This document shows, one piece after another, positions 24,604 to 32,448 of a stretch of 64,000 nucleotides of DNA. Source of the stretch: Streptomyces sp. V3I8 (GTDB lineage Bacteria; Actinomycetota; Actinomycetes; Streptomycetales; Streptomycetaceae); assembly GCF_030817535.1 (NCBI RefSeq), contig NZ_JAUSZL010000002.1:3844001-3908000 (forward strand). The letters are read 5' to 3'. The notes beneath the pieces were generated by a model, which saw only the letters and a list, made by a program, of their open reading frames with translations, was not told the DNA's origin and made no database searches. Both the position numbers and the translations under genes were made by a program. Positions within the stretch are counted from its first letter, which is position 1; every line of letters starts with the position of its first letter.

Positions 24604-25015
24604 TCACGCCGGCAGGGGGGTGGCTTCGTCGTCGACGGCGGCGTCGACGTCCGGATAGACGTCGAAGAGCCTGCGCACCCCGAGCGCCCCGAGGACCCGG
24701 TTCACGTGCGAGCCGCCCCCGATCCCGGTCTCGCCCGGCCGGGAGGAGCCCCCGTCCGCCCCCTGCCCGGGAAGGATCAGCCGAAGGCGCCCCTGGCAGG
24801 ACCGGATCAGCCGGCGCCCGGTGATGAGGACCCCGACCCCGCTGCTGTCGCAGAACAGCACTCCCGACAGGTCGAGCACGACATCCCGCCGCCCGTCGGC
24901 GACCGCCTCGTGCATGCGCTGCCGCAGCACGGGCGACGTCACCAGATCCATCTCGCCCGAGACGTGCACGACGGCCCAGCCCGCGCTGCTCGCCTTCGGT
25001 CACCCTGAGCGTCAC
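24604..25015 (-). pseudogene. STAS-domain anti-anti-sigma factor with an apparent frameshift
   Basis: The C-terminal part is intact: VHVSGEMDLVTSPVLRQRMH, then the phosphorylatable serine region LDLSGVLFCDSSGVGVLI and LGALGVRRLFDVYPDVDAAV. The expected N-terminus, VTLRVTEGEQRG from GTG 25015 after a GAGGGACAGG ribosome site, lies in a different frame; deleting one base from the CCC at 24980-24982 joins them as GEQRGWAVVHVSGE. With that correction the protein has about 136 residues. STAS proteins bind anti-sigma kinases and release sigma factors; the conserved DSSG serine is present. Divergent from the ECF sigma gene. A sequencing indel is at least as likely as a real mutation. Confidence 0.8.
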
Positions 25016-25371
25016 GCGCCTGTCCCTCGCTCGACGATGTCGGACCCGGACGGCCCGGAGACCGGCCCGGGAAACGGAAGCCGTTCCTACGCTTCCTGGA
25101 CCGTGGCTGCCCCACCCCGCGCGGCACGAAACACGGAAAGCCGATCCGAAACGCACCCGGGACAAGCGCTTCCGGTCGCCACCGCTCCGGTCCGGTCACA
25201 CACGGCCGGGACAAGTCGGGACAGGGACACACACAGCGTCAGGGATCGCGTACCCCACGCGGTCGACGCCCTACCATCCCCGCCGCCTCCCGGGGCGCGC
25301 ATTGCCATAAAGGGGCGTGCGCGGTCGAGGGTGCCGACTACATTCGAGGGGAAGCCGGAGAGGAGAATCCG
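25016..25371. other. 356-base divergent promoter region
   Basis: Lies between the STAS gene and the ECF sigma factor gene. It holds only start-proximal sequence: a GGAGAGGAGAA ribosome site just before GTG 25372 and a moderately A/T-richer patch near 25310 (CATTGCCATAAAGG) that may be the sigma gene promoter. No gene or repeat found. Confidence 0.5.
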
Positions 25372-26019
25372 GTGGACACAGGGACAGACGCACGGCACGG
25401 ACGGGGGCGAGGGGGCCGCATGGCCAGGAAGGACGCGCCACCCCGCTGGGACCGCAAGATGCAGCAGCGGCTCGCCCGGGGAGAGGCCGCCGCGCTCGGC
25501 GAGCTCTACGACCGGTTCGCTTCGCTCGTGCACGGTCTCGCCCACCGCGTGCTCGGAGATGAGCGGTCCGCCGACCGCATCACCCGCGAGGTCTTCGCCC
25601 ACGTCTGGGAGAACCCCGAGTCGTACGACCCCAGACAGGGCCCCCTGCGCTCCTGGGTCGCCACACTGACCCACTGCCTCGCCGTACAGCGCCTGCGCAC
25701 CACGGAGACCGCCGCGCTCGCCCACGACAGCACGGGCGGCACGGGCGGCACGGAGGAGACCGAGGAGCTGGAGCGCAAGGTCCGCCGCGCCTCGGTGGCG
25801 GCCCGCGCCGACTACATCGTCACGTCCATGCCGGCCCCGCTGCGCAGCGCCCTGGAACTCGCCTACTTCCAGCGCCGCGACTACCGCCAGACCGCCGCCG
25901 ACCTGGGCGTCACCGAGGACGAGGCCCGCCGCCGACTGCGCCTGGGCCTCCAGCTCCTCTCCACGGCCCAGGACGCCGGCCCCTCCGGGACGCCGCCCGA
26001 ACACGGGGGTACCCGGTGA
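25372..26019 (+). CDS. ECF-type RNA polymerase sigma factor
   Basis: A 215-residue group IV sigma factor. Region 2 spans about 35-100 (ALGELYDRFASLVHGLAHRV, EVFAHVWENPESYDPRQGPLRSWV), where the R-S-W promoter-melting segment is clear. A linker of Thr/Gly/Glu repeats (about 120-130) leads to region 4 (about 145-195: PAPLRSALELAYFQRRDYRQTAADLGV, TEDEARRRLRLGLQLL). The GTG start has GGAGAGGAGAA upstream. The stop overlaps the next start in GTGA, coupling it to its predicted zinc-finger anti-sigma partner. Confidence 0.92.
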   Translation: MDTGTDARHGRGRGGRMARKDAPPRWDRKMQQRLARGEAAALGELYDRFASLVHGLAHRVLGDERSADRITREVFAHVWENPESYDPRQGPLRSWVATLTHCLAVQRLRTTETAALAHDSTGGTGGTEETEELERKVRRASVAARADYIVTSMPAPLRSALELAYFQRRDYRQTAADLGVTEDEARRRLRLGLQLLSTAQDAGPSGTPPEHGGTR

Positions 26020-27299
26020 ACAGCGCGAACCCCTTCGGCCCGTACGAGGAGGGCGGGGACGAGCCCGGGCATCCGCCGGGCGGCCCCACGCCCCCGCCCG
26101 GCGGACACGGCACTCCCGGCGGACACGGCGCCCCCGCCGGGCCGCCTCCGCGCATACCCCTGCCCCGCATGTCCGTGGAGGACACGGGCCGGCCCCTGCC
26201 CGCCCCGCCCCTGGTCCTGGAGCACCGGGTCCTGAAGTCCCTGCTCGGCGCCTGGGCGCTGGCGGCCTGCTCGGCCGAGGAGACGGCGGCGGTGGAGGAC
26301 CACCTCGGCGACTGCGGCGACTGCGCGGACGAGGCCCTGCGCCTGCGCGGCGCGGTGGGCCTCCTGCACCCGCCGGAGAGCCTCGACCTAGACCCGGCCC
26401 TGCGCACCCGCGTCCTGGAAGCCTGCCTGGGCCGCCGCCCGCCCCGTATCCCGGTGCCCGCCTGGGCGACCCCGTACGACGCGGAGACGGCCCGCCTGGA
26501 CCAGCTGCTCCAGGACATCGGCGACGTGGAGTGGCACGCCCCGGTGCGCCTGCGCTGGTTCGACGGCAAGGAGCCGACGAGCCGCCGCACCACGGTCGCC
26601 GGAGTCCTCGCGCACCTCCTGACCGTGGACGGCCTGGTCGCCCTGTCCCTCGGCCTCGACGACCCCCTGGACGCCGCGGCGCACACCCCGACCCCCGCGG
26701 CCCGCACGGAGGCCTTCTGGGGCGCGGCCCGCTTCCCGCCCACCCGCTCCGTACGCGGCCCGTGGCGCGAGCAGTCGCACAACCTCGTGCGCACGGCGGC
26801 CTTCGCGGGCGGGGGCTCCGGCCGGCTCCCCGTCTCCTACGGCGACTTCGAGCTCCCCCTGCGCGACTCCATGCTGGACCGCGCCTTCGAGACCTGGGTC
26901 CACGCGGGGGACATCGCGGACGCGGTCGACTACCCCTACCAGCCGCCCGCCCCGCGCCATCTGCACGCGATGATCGACCTGGGCGCCCGTATGCTCCCCT
27001 CGGCCCTGGCGGCCCGCCGCCAGGCAGGTCTGGCGGCCCCCGCCCGCCGGCGGCCGTCCCGGAGCCTGCGCCTGGAGATCGAGGGCCTGGGCGGCGGAGA
27101 GTGGCTCATCCCCCTCGACGACCCGGCCGCCCCGCCCGCCGCCGACGACGAGGTGGCCCACGTGGCGCTGGACGGCGTGGAGTTCTGCCAGCTCGCCGCG
27201 GGGCACGTCTCCCCGGAGGAGGCGGCGGCGGGCCAGGTGGGAGACCGGGAGGCGATCAGGGACGTCCTCTTCGCGGCGGCGTCACTGAGCCGCATGTAG
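26016..27299 (+). CDS. Zinc-finger anti-sigma factor fused to an MDMPI-like domain
   Basis: A 427-residue protein. After a disordered Pro/Gly/His-rich leader (1-65) comes an anti-sigma helical domain with the zinc motif H96-x3-C100-x2-C103 (EDHLGDCGDCADEA), also containing H70 and C85. The rest (about 150-427) resembles the mycothiol-dependent maleylpyruvate isomerase fold: TTVAGVLAHLLTVDGLVA, FETWVHAGDIADAVDYPYQP and a C-terminal beta domain. There is no membrane segment, so the protein is soluble. This suggests sigma control by thiol/redox state or by a small ligand bound in the second domain. Co-translated with the sigma gene at 25372. Confidence 0.9.
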   Translation: MNSANPFGPYEEGGDEPGHPPGGPTPPPGGHGTPGGHGAPAGPPPRIPLPRMSVEDTGRPLPAPPLVLEHRVLKSLLGAWALAACSAEETAAVEDHLGDCGDCADEALRLRGAVGLLHPPESLDLDPALRTRVLEACLGRRPPRIPVPAWATPYDAETARLDQLLQDIGDVEWHAPVRLRWFDGKEPTSRRTTVAGVLAHLLTVDGLVALSLGLDDPLDAAAHTPTPAARTEAFWGAARFPPTRSVRGPWREQSHNLVRTAAFAGGGSGRLPVSYGDFELPLRDSMLDRAFETWVHAGDIADAVDYPYQPPAPRHLHAMIDLGARMLPSALAARRQAGLAAPARRRPSRSLRLEIEGLGGGEWLIPLDDPAAPPAADDEVAHVALDGVEFCQLAAGHVSPEEAAAGQVGDREAIRDVLFAAASLSRM

Positions 27300-27355
27300 G
27301 CCGGCGGCCATCCGCGGCCCGGCGCACCGGCACGGCGCCGTCCCGCCCCGCGACC

Positions 27356-28207
27356 TCAGTCGAACACGACGGTCCGCCGCCCGTTCAGCAGGATCCGCCG
27401 CTCCGCGTGCCACTTCACGGCCCGGGCCAGCGCCTGGCACTCCACGTCCCGCCCCACGGCGACCAGCTGCTCGGGCGTGACCTGGTGCCCCACCCGCTCG
27501 ACCTCCTGCTCGATGATCGGCCCCTCGTCGAGGTCGGCCGTCACGTAGTGCGCGGTGGCGCCGATCAGCTTCACGCCCCGTACGTGCGCCTGGTGGTACG
27601 GCTTCGCGCCCTTGAAGCTGGGCAGGAACGAGTGGTGGATGTTGATGATCCGGCCGCTCAGCTGCTTGCACAGGTCGTCCGACAGCACCTGCATGTACCG
27701 CGCCAGCACCACCAGCTCGACGCCCTGCTCCCGCACCAGGTCGAGCACCTGCGCCTCGGCCTGCGGCTTGTTCTCCTTGGTGACCGGAATGTGTCGGAAC
27801 GGCACGCCGTACGACGCCACCAGCTCGGCGAAGTCCGTGTGGTTGGACACCACGGCCGCGATCTCGACGGGCAGCGCGCCGGTCCGTGCCCGGAACAGCA
27901 GGTCGTTCAGGCAGTGCCCGAACCTGCTGACCATCAGCACGACCCGCATCTTCTCGTCGGCCCGGTGGATCTGCCAGTCCATCTCGAAGGCGTCGCCGAT
28001 CGCCGCGAAACTGGCCCGCAGCTTCTCCACCGTCACCGGCAGCTCCGCCGAGAAGTGGACCCGCATGAAGAACAGCCCCGTGTCGTGGTCGCCGAACTGC
28101 TGGCTGTCCTCGATGTTGCACCCGGTCATGAAGAGGTAGCTCGACACGGCGTGCACGATGCCCTGCTTGTCGGGGCAGGAAAGCGTCAGGACGTACTGCT
28201 CGTTCAT
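27356..28207 (-). CDS. purU: Formyltetrahydrofolate deformylase
   Basis: A 283-residue PurU, hydrolysing 10-formyl-THF to THF and formate. The N-terminal ACT domain (about 1-80: YVLTLSCPDKQGIVHAVSSY) is followed by the formyltransferase-fold catalytic domain with RFGHCLNDLLFR, VVSNHTDF, the catalytic histidine in INIHHSFLPSFKGAKPYHQA and the Asp of GATAHYVTADLDEGPII. I use ATG 28207 (MNEQYVL) rather than the upstream GTG of the open frame because homologues start there. Length and all catalytic positions look normal. Confidence 0.96.
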   Translation of the reverse strand: MNEQYVLTLSCPDKQGIVHAVSSYLFMTGCNIEDSQQFGDHDTGLFFMRVHFSAELPVTVEKLRASFAAIGDAFEMDWQIHRADEKMRVVLMVSRFGHCLNDLLFRARTGALPVEIAAVVSNHTDFAELVASYGVPFRHIPVTKENKPQAEAQVLDLVREQGVELVVLARYMQVLSDDLCKQLSGRIINIHHSFLPSFKGAKPYHQAHVRGVKLIGATAHYVTADLDEGPIIEQEVERVGHQVTPEQLVAVGRDVECQALARAVKWHAERRILLNGRRTVVFD

Positions 28208-28279
28208 GTGCGCCAGGGTCCCATATCGGACCCCGCGCCCACGCACGCGCCCGCATCCCGGACGGCCGTACGGAGCCTG

Positions 28280-28318
28280 CGGGCCGGCGGGGGCCGAGCG
28301 CGCGGTTCCCCGCGGCGG
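28280..28318. repeat. Degenerate dispersed repeat copy
   Basis: GGGGGCCGAGCGCGCGGTTCCCCGCG resembles the repeat (GGCCGGTCGCGCAGTTCCCCGCG) with several substitutions. It lies between the purU start and the stop of the gene at 28329. Confidence 0.5.
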
Positions 28319-28328
28319 GCGACGGACC

Positions 28329-28829
28329 TCAGGCGGACCGCGTCATGATCCGCAGGACTTCGAGCGTCCGGGGCGGCACGTCCGCCTCCTCCCCGTCGCT
28401 CACAGCCATCCGCACATGCGCGTCCCGGGCGGCCCGCACGGCCTCCGGCCACCCCGCGTGGTCGAGGTACGCCGAGACGGGAGCGTCGGGCCCCACCTGG
28501 TGCATGATCCGCAGCACCCGCAGCACGGCGGAGTCGACGAGCGCGGCCTCCTGCGAATCGCGGAAGATCGTCCCGATGTACTTCTCGGCGGACCAGTTGT
28601 CCAGCCAGGTGTCCTCGACGAGGCGGTAGACGGCGTCGGTCACGTCCCCGTACCCGTCGACCCCCGCGAGCCAGATCCCCCGCTGGAACTCTGTGTCGGA
28701 AAGCATGTGCAGCGCGGAGCGCACATTGCTGCGCCAGCGCCACCACGGCATGTCGTTCAGTGGCATGCCGCCCATGGTGGATGAGCGACGCCCGCGACGG
28801 GAAGAGTTCTCCGAACCTTGCACGGTCAC
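28329..28829 (-). CDS. SCO4402-type conserved actinobacterial protein
   Basis: A 166-residue soluble protein of unknown function conserved in Streptomyces near purU. Recognisable blocks are MPWWRWRSNVRSALHMLSD, VEDTWLDNWSAEKYIGTIFR and AVLRVLRIMHQVGP. It is mostly helical with no membrane segment or metal motif. The GTG start at 28829 fits a leaderless transcript, because TACGAT lies close upstream. A shorter start at MGGMPLND is possible. Confidence 0.8.
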   Translation of the reverse strand: MTVQGSENSSRRGRRSSTMGGMPLNDMPWWRWRSNVRSALHMLSDTEFQRGIWLAGVDGYGDVTDAVYRLVEDTWLDNWSAEKYIGTIFRDSQEAALVDSAVLRVLRIMHQVGPDAPVSAYLDHAGWPEAVRAARDAHVRMAVSDGEEADVPPRTLEVLRIMTRSA

Positions 28830-28946
28830 CGATCGTACGTTCCCGCCGCGGCGGCCCGTTCCGCACCCCGGTGTTCACCCGGACGTCACCGCACGTCGAC
28901 CGAGAGTCACACCGGCCGTAGCGGTGTGGGGGAATCGTGCGTGTCC

Positions 28947-30248
28947 ATGACCGGCAGGCGACACCTCCACACCTTCCGCACCGCCCTCCGTCGGCGCCTC
29001 CCCCGCACCGGAGCCGCAGCGCTGTCCGCCGGCGCGCTGGCGGCGTGTGTGTCCATGGTCGCCGGATGCGGGGTCGTCCCCGGTACCGCGGGGGGTCCGG
29101 GGGACGGCACCGTCAAGGTCATGACGTGGGCGCCCGAGAGGACGGGAACCACCGACAAGCCCGGAATGCCCGCCATGGCGAAGGCGTACGCGCGCTGGGT
29201 CAACCGGCACGGCGGCATCAACGGCCGCAAGCTCCAGGTCCTCACCTGCAACGACCACAACGACACCGTGGCCGCCGCGAACTGCGCCCGCCGCGCGGTC
29301 GAGGAGGACGTCGTCGCGGTCGTCGGTTCGTACAGCCAGCACGCCCGCTCCTTCTTCTCCCCGCTGGAGGCGGCCGGCATCCCCTACCTGGGCGGCTACG
29401 GCGTCACGGACGACGAGTTCAGGAGCCCGCTCTCCTATCCGGTGAACGGCGGCCAGCCCTCCCTGCTGGCCGGCCTGGGCCGGCAGCTCGCCAGGACCTG
29501 CGGTCCGGTCACGCTCGTCCGCCCCGACACGACCGCGGGCGACGAGCTGCCGGTGCTGCTCGACTCGGGCCTGACGGCGGCGGGCCACGCGGCCTCCGTG
29601 GACCAGCGGGCCGCCGAGGACGCCTCGGAGTACGCGGGACACGCCCTGCGGGCGCTGCAACGGGTCTCGGCGGACCCGCAGGAGGCCGGGTGCGTGATCC
29701 CCGCCCTGGGCGACCGCACCGACATCTTCATGGACTCGTTCCGGCGGACCCGCAAGAACTATCCGACGGTGCACACGGCTTCCGTGCTGGGCAGCGTCGA
29801 CCAGTCGACGGTCGACGCGACGGGCAGCACGTACGAGGGCGCGTACGTCACCGGCTGGTACCCGGCGGCGGGCGACGAGCGGTGGGAGCCGATGCGCGCG
29901 GTCGTCGAGGAGGAGGCCTTCGGCGACAACCGCATCGACGTCGGCGATCCCGGTGCCCAGACGACCTGGGTGGCGTACACCGTCCTGAGGAGGACGATCG
30001 AGTCACTGGGCGGCGGCGAGGTGTCGGCGCGCACCCTGCGGCGCACGCTCGACAACGGGCTGAAGGTCACGACGGGCGGGCTGACGCCGACGCTGAGCTG
30101 GAGCTTCCGGAACCTGCTCGTGGCGAGCGACTTCCCGCGGATGGTCAACGCGGACGTGACCTTCCAGGTGGTGCGCGGGGGCCGGCTGGTCACGGAACGC
30201 AAGGGCTTCGTGAACGTGTCCGAGGTCCTGGAGAAGACGGACGCGTGA
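28947..30248 (+). CDS. ABC transporter substrate-binding lipoprotein (LivK-like)
   Basis: A 433-residue secreted lipoprotein. A basic signal peptide (RRHLHTFRTALRRRLPRTG) leads to the lipobox VAGC at about Cys43, followed by a periplasmic-binding type-1 fold: TVKVMTWAPERT, AKAYARWVNRHGGINGRKL, VAVVGSYSQHARSFFSPLEA, GIPYLGGYG. These proteins bind branched-chain amino acids, amides or related ligands for an ABC importer. No permease or ATPase is adjacent, so it may act as a stand-alone receptor. It is convergent with the next gene, with only 19 bases between stops that include a GC hairpin. Confidence 0.88.
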   Translation: MTGRRHLHTFRTALRRRLPRTGAAALSAGALAACVSMVAGCGVVPGTAGGPGDGTVKVMTWAPERTGTTDKPGMPAMAKAYARWVNRHGGINGRKLQVLTCNDHNDTVAAANCARRAVEEDVVAVVGSYSQHARSFFSPLEAAGIPYLGGYGVTDDEFRSPLSYPVNGGQPSLLAGLGRQLARTCGPVTLVRPDTTAGDELPVLLDSGLTAAGHAASVDQRAAEDASEYAGHALRALQRVSADPQEAGCVIPALGDRTDIFMDSFRRTRKNYPTVHTASVLGSVDQSTVDATGSTYEGAYVTGWYPAAGDERWEPMRAVVEEEAFGDNRIDVGDPGAQTTWVAYTVLRRTIESLGGGEVSARTLRRTLDNGLKVTTGGLTPTLSWSFRNLLVASDFPRMVNADVTFQVVRGGRLVTERKGFVNVSEVLEKTDA

Positions 30249-30250
30249 CC

Positions 30251-30267
30251 GCGCCGGCCCGCGGCGC
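30251..30267. terminator. Short GC hairpin between convergent genes
   Basis: GCGCCG-gcccg-CGGCGC can form a 6-bp stem exactly in the 19-base gap between the stops of the lipoprotein gene and the minus-strand gene at 30268, so it could serve both directions. No T-run follows. Confidence 0.45.
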
Positions 30268-32118
30268 TCAGAGCTGCCCCGGCTGCCGCTCCGTGAGCCC
30301 GTAGGTCTGCGCGATGGAGTTCCACAGCTTCGCGGCCCTGGCCTTCTGCGTGGTCGCGGTGCCGCTCTCGCGGTTGCCCGCGGCGGTCTGGCCCGTGGAA
30401 CGGGCCTGCCCCTTGCGGCAGCCCTTCTTGTCCGCGGCCTGGTCGGCCCACGCCGCGTAGTGGGTGTCCGCCGCGGCGGAGGCCCTCCACGCGCTGTTGA
30501 GCGCCGCCGTGAGCTGCGCGTGGTTGTCGAGCTTGTCGACGGAGAGGCCGGCGAGCCGGGTGACCAGTGCGTTGCGCTGCTTGGCGGCGTCACGCAGGTC
30601 GGTGGCGGCCTGGCCGAGATTGCTGCACCTGCGCACGTTGTCGACGGCCTTGACCACCGAGTCGCGGCTGTTGCCGCTGTCCGCGAGGAGCTTGTCCAGC
30701 GCCACGGCCTGCGCCTCCTCCGGTCCCACCGAGGCGGAGTCGGAACCGGAGGCGTCGGTGGCGGGCGCGGTCGCCGCCACCGTCGTGTTCCCGTCGCTCT
30801 TGTCCTCGTCCCCGCCGCCCCCGCTGAGCAGGGCGCCTGCGCCGATGCCGAGCACGGCGATACCGACGCCGACGGCCGCGATCAGCGGTACGCGGGAACG
30901 GGACCGGCCACCGCGGCCGTGGTCACCGTCCGCGGCGCCCCGGCGTCCACCGTGCCCGCCCGGGCCGTCGGGGGCCGCCGGCGCACCGGCACCGCCGGGG
31001 GCGCCGAAACCGGACGGCGTACCGAAGCCCGCCGGGGTGCCGAACTCGGGCGACGCGGCGGTCTGCTGCTGTCTGCCCTGCTGCCGGCGCGAGCGGGGCT
31101 GGTCGAACCGGGGCAGCTGCTGGGTGGAGCCCCCGGCGTCGCCGGGGACGTCCGTCCGGAAGAGGCTGTCGAACTCGGCGGGCGGCTGCTGCCGGTCCTC
31201 GGGCCCGTCGGCACGTGCCCCGTACCCGGCTCCCGCCCCGGGACCGGGCGCGCCGGGCTGTGCGGGCACCGGCGCCATGAACTGGGTGGGCTGGGCGTCG
31301 GGGTCCACGGCCGCGGGCAGGGGCCCCGCGCCGTTCCCGCCGGACTGCTGCCCGGGGCCGTCCTTGGGGACGCGGCCGAGGTAGCGGGTCGACTCTGCGG
31401 ACGACGCGCCGGGGGGCGCACCCCCGGCGGGCATCTCGGGCGGCAGCGCACCCGGCCCGACCGGCGGGAGGAACTGCGTGGCGCCCTCGTCCGCGGACGG
31501 TGCCCCGGGCAGGGACGCGTTCGGGGCGACGGGCGGCAGGAACTGGGTCGCGCCCTCGTCCATGGGCGTGGCGGGCGGCAACGCGCCCGGGCCCGCCCCG
31601 CCGGAGGCGTCCGGGTAGCCGTGGCCGCCCTGGGGTATCGCGCCGCCGGACGCCTGCGGGTCGCCCCACCGGCCGCCCGGGTCCTGCGCCCCGTACGGGG
31701 CCTGGTGGTCCTGGGACCCGCCGTACTGCGCGATCTGTCCCTGCGGGGAGCCGTCCCAGCCCGGGGTCCGCGCTCCCTGGCCGCCGGTGTCCCGGGGCGG
31801 CGCGCTCCAGCTGGATATCTGCGGGTCCTGGCCCTGACCCTGCATCTGACCCTGTGCGTGTCCCTGTGCGTGTCCCTGGCCCTGGCTCTGGTCGCCGCTG
31901 CCCCATTCGTCCGTGGGCGTCCAGCCCTGACCGGGCTCCTGGGGAGCCTGCGGAGCGGAACGCGGGCCCCACGACTGGTCCCAGGCCTGGCCGCCCGCCG
32001 GGACCGCGCGGTCGCCCGTCTGGCCGGGCAGGAGGGGCTCGCCGCCGTCGGACGGCAGCACGATGCCTTCGCGCGCGGGTCGCGCCGAGGGCTCGTCGCC
32101 CTGTCCGTTGTGCGTCAC
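30268..32118 (-). CDS. Single-pass membrane protein with long Pro/Gln/Gly-rich cytosolic part
   Basis: A 616-residue protein. Residues 1-405 are low-complexity (Gln-Gly repeats about 76-97) and contain repeated short motifs around threonines: EGATQFLPPV at 188-197 and 211-220, ESTRYLGRV near T244, PTQFMAPV near T278 and STQQLPRF near T332. One membrane helix lies at about 410-432, followed by a 184-residue extracytoplasmic region (helical, with two cysteines). The TQF/TRY motifs look like target sites for Ser/Thr kinases and FHA readers, as in other actinobacterial membrane proteins; this is inference. No enzyme domain recognised. Confidence 0.8.
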   Translation of the reverse strand: MTHNGQGDEPSARPAREGIVLPSDGGEPLLPGQTGDRAVPAGGQAWDQSWGPRSAPQAPQEPGQGWTPTDEWGSGDQSQGQGHAQGHAQGQMQGQGQDPQISSWSAPPRDTGGQGARTPGWDGSPQGQIAQYGGSQDHQAPYGAQDPGGRWGDPQASGGAIPQGGHGYPDASGGAGPGALPPATPMDEGATQFLPPVAPNASLPGAPSADEGATQFLPPVGPGALPPEMPAGGAPPGASSAESTRYLGRVPKDGPGQQSGGNGAGPLPAAVDPDAQPTQFMAPVPAQPGAPGPGAGAGYGARADGPEDRQQPPAEFDSLFRTDVPGDAGGSTQQLPRFDQPRSRRQQGRQQQTAASPEFGTPAGFGTPSGFGAPGGAGAPAAPDGPGGHGGRRGAADGDHGRGGRSRSRVPLIAAVGVGIAVLGIGAGALLSGGGGDEDKSDGNTTVAATAPATDASGSDSASVGPEEAQAVALDKLLADSGNSRDSVVKAVDNVRRCSNLGQAATDLRDAAKQRNALVTRLAGLSVDKLDNHAQLTAALNSAWRASAAADTHYAAWADQAADKKGCRKGQARSTGQTAAGNRESGTATTQKARAAKLWNSIAQTYGLTERQPGQL

Positions 32119-32448
32119 CGGGACTCCTACGAATGGGGGACCTTCGGAATCGTCGGTTCACGCTACCGGGTCCCCGAGGGCCGCTGCCACGCAGCACGGG
32201 ACGTGACCTCCGGCACCGGGGACAGCAGGTGACAAACCGCCCCCGGGGCCCCGTTCGAGCCCCTGTTTCACGCCGCTTTTCCCACCATGTGCTTCATTCC
32301 TCACACGTTCCGTCCGAACACGTTCATGCCCGAAGTCGCCGGGGCGCCGGGGGGGGCGGACGCCCGACCGGACCGCCCCGGGCCCGCGGCACCCGGGCCG
32401 GAGCGATCCGGCCGGGTCCCGGACCCGAGGCGATCCGGTCAACGTCCC
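32119..32448. other. 330-base gap between two minus-strand genes
   Basis: Separates the start of the Pro/Gln-rich membrane protein from the stop of the NsdA-like gene. On the minus strand a TAGCGT about 55 bases before the start is a plausible -10 element. No gene or repeat recognised. Confidence 0.45.
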
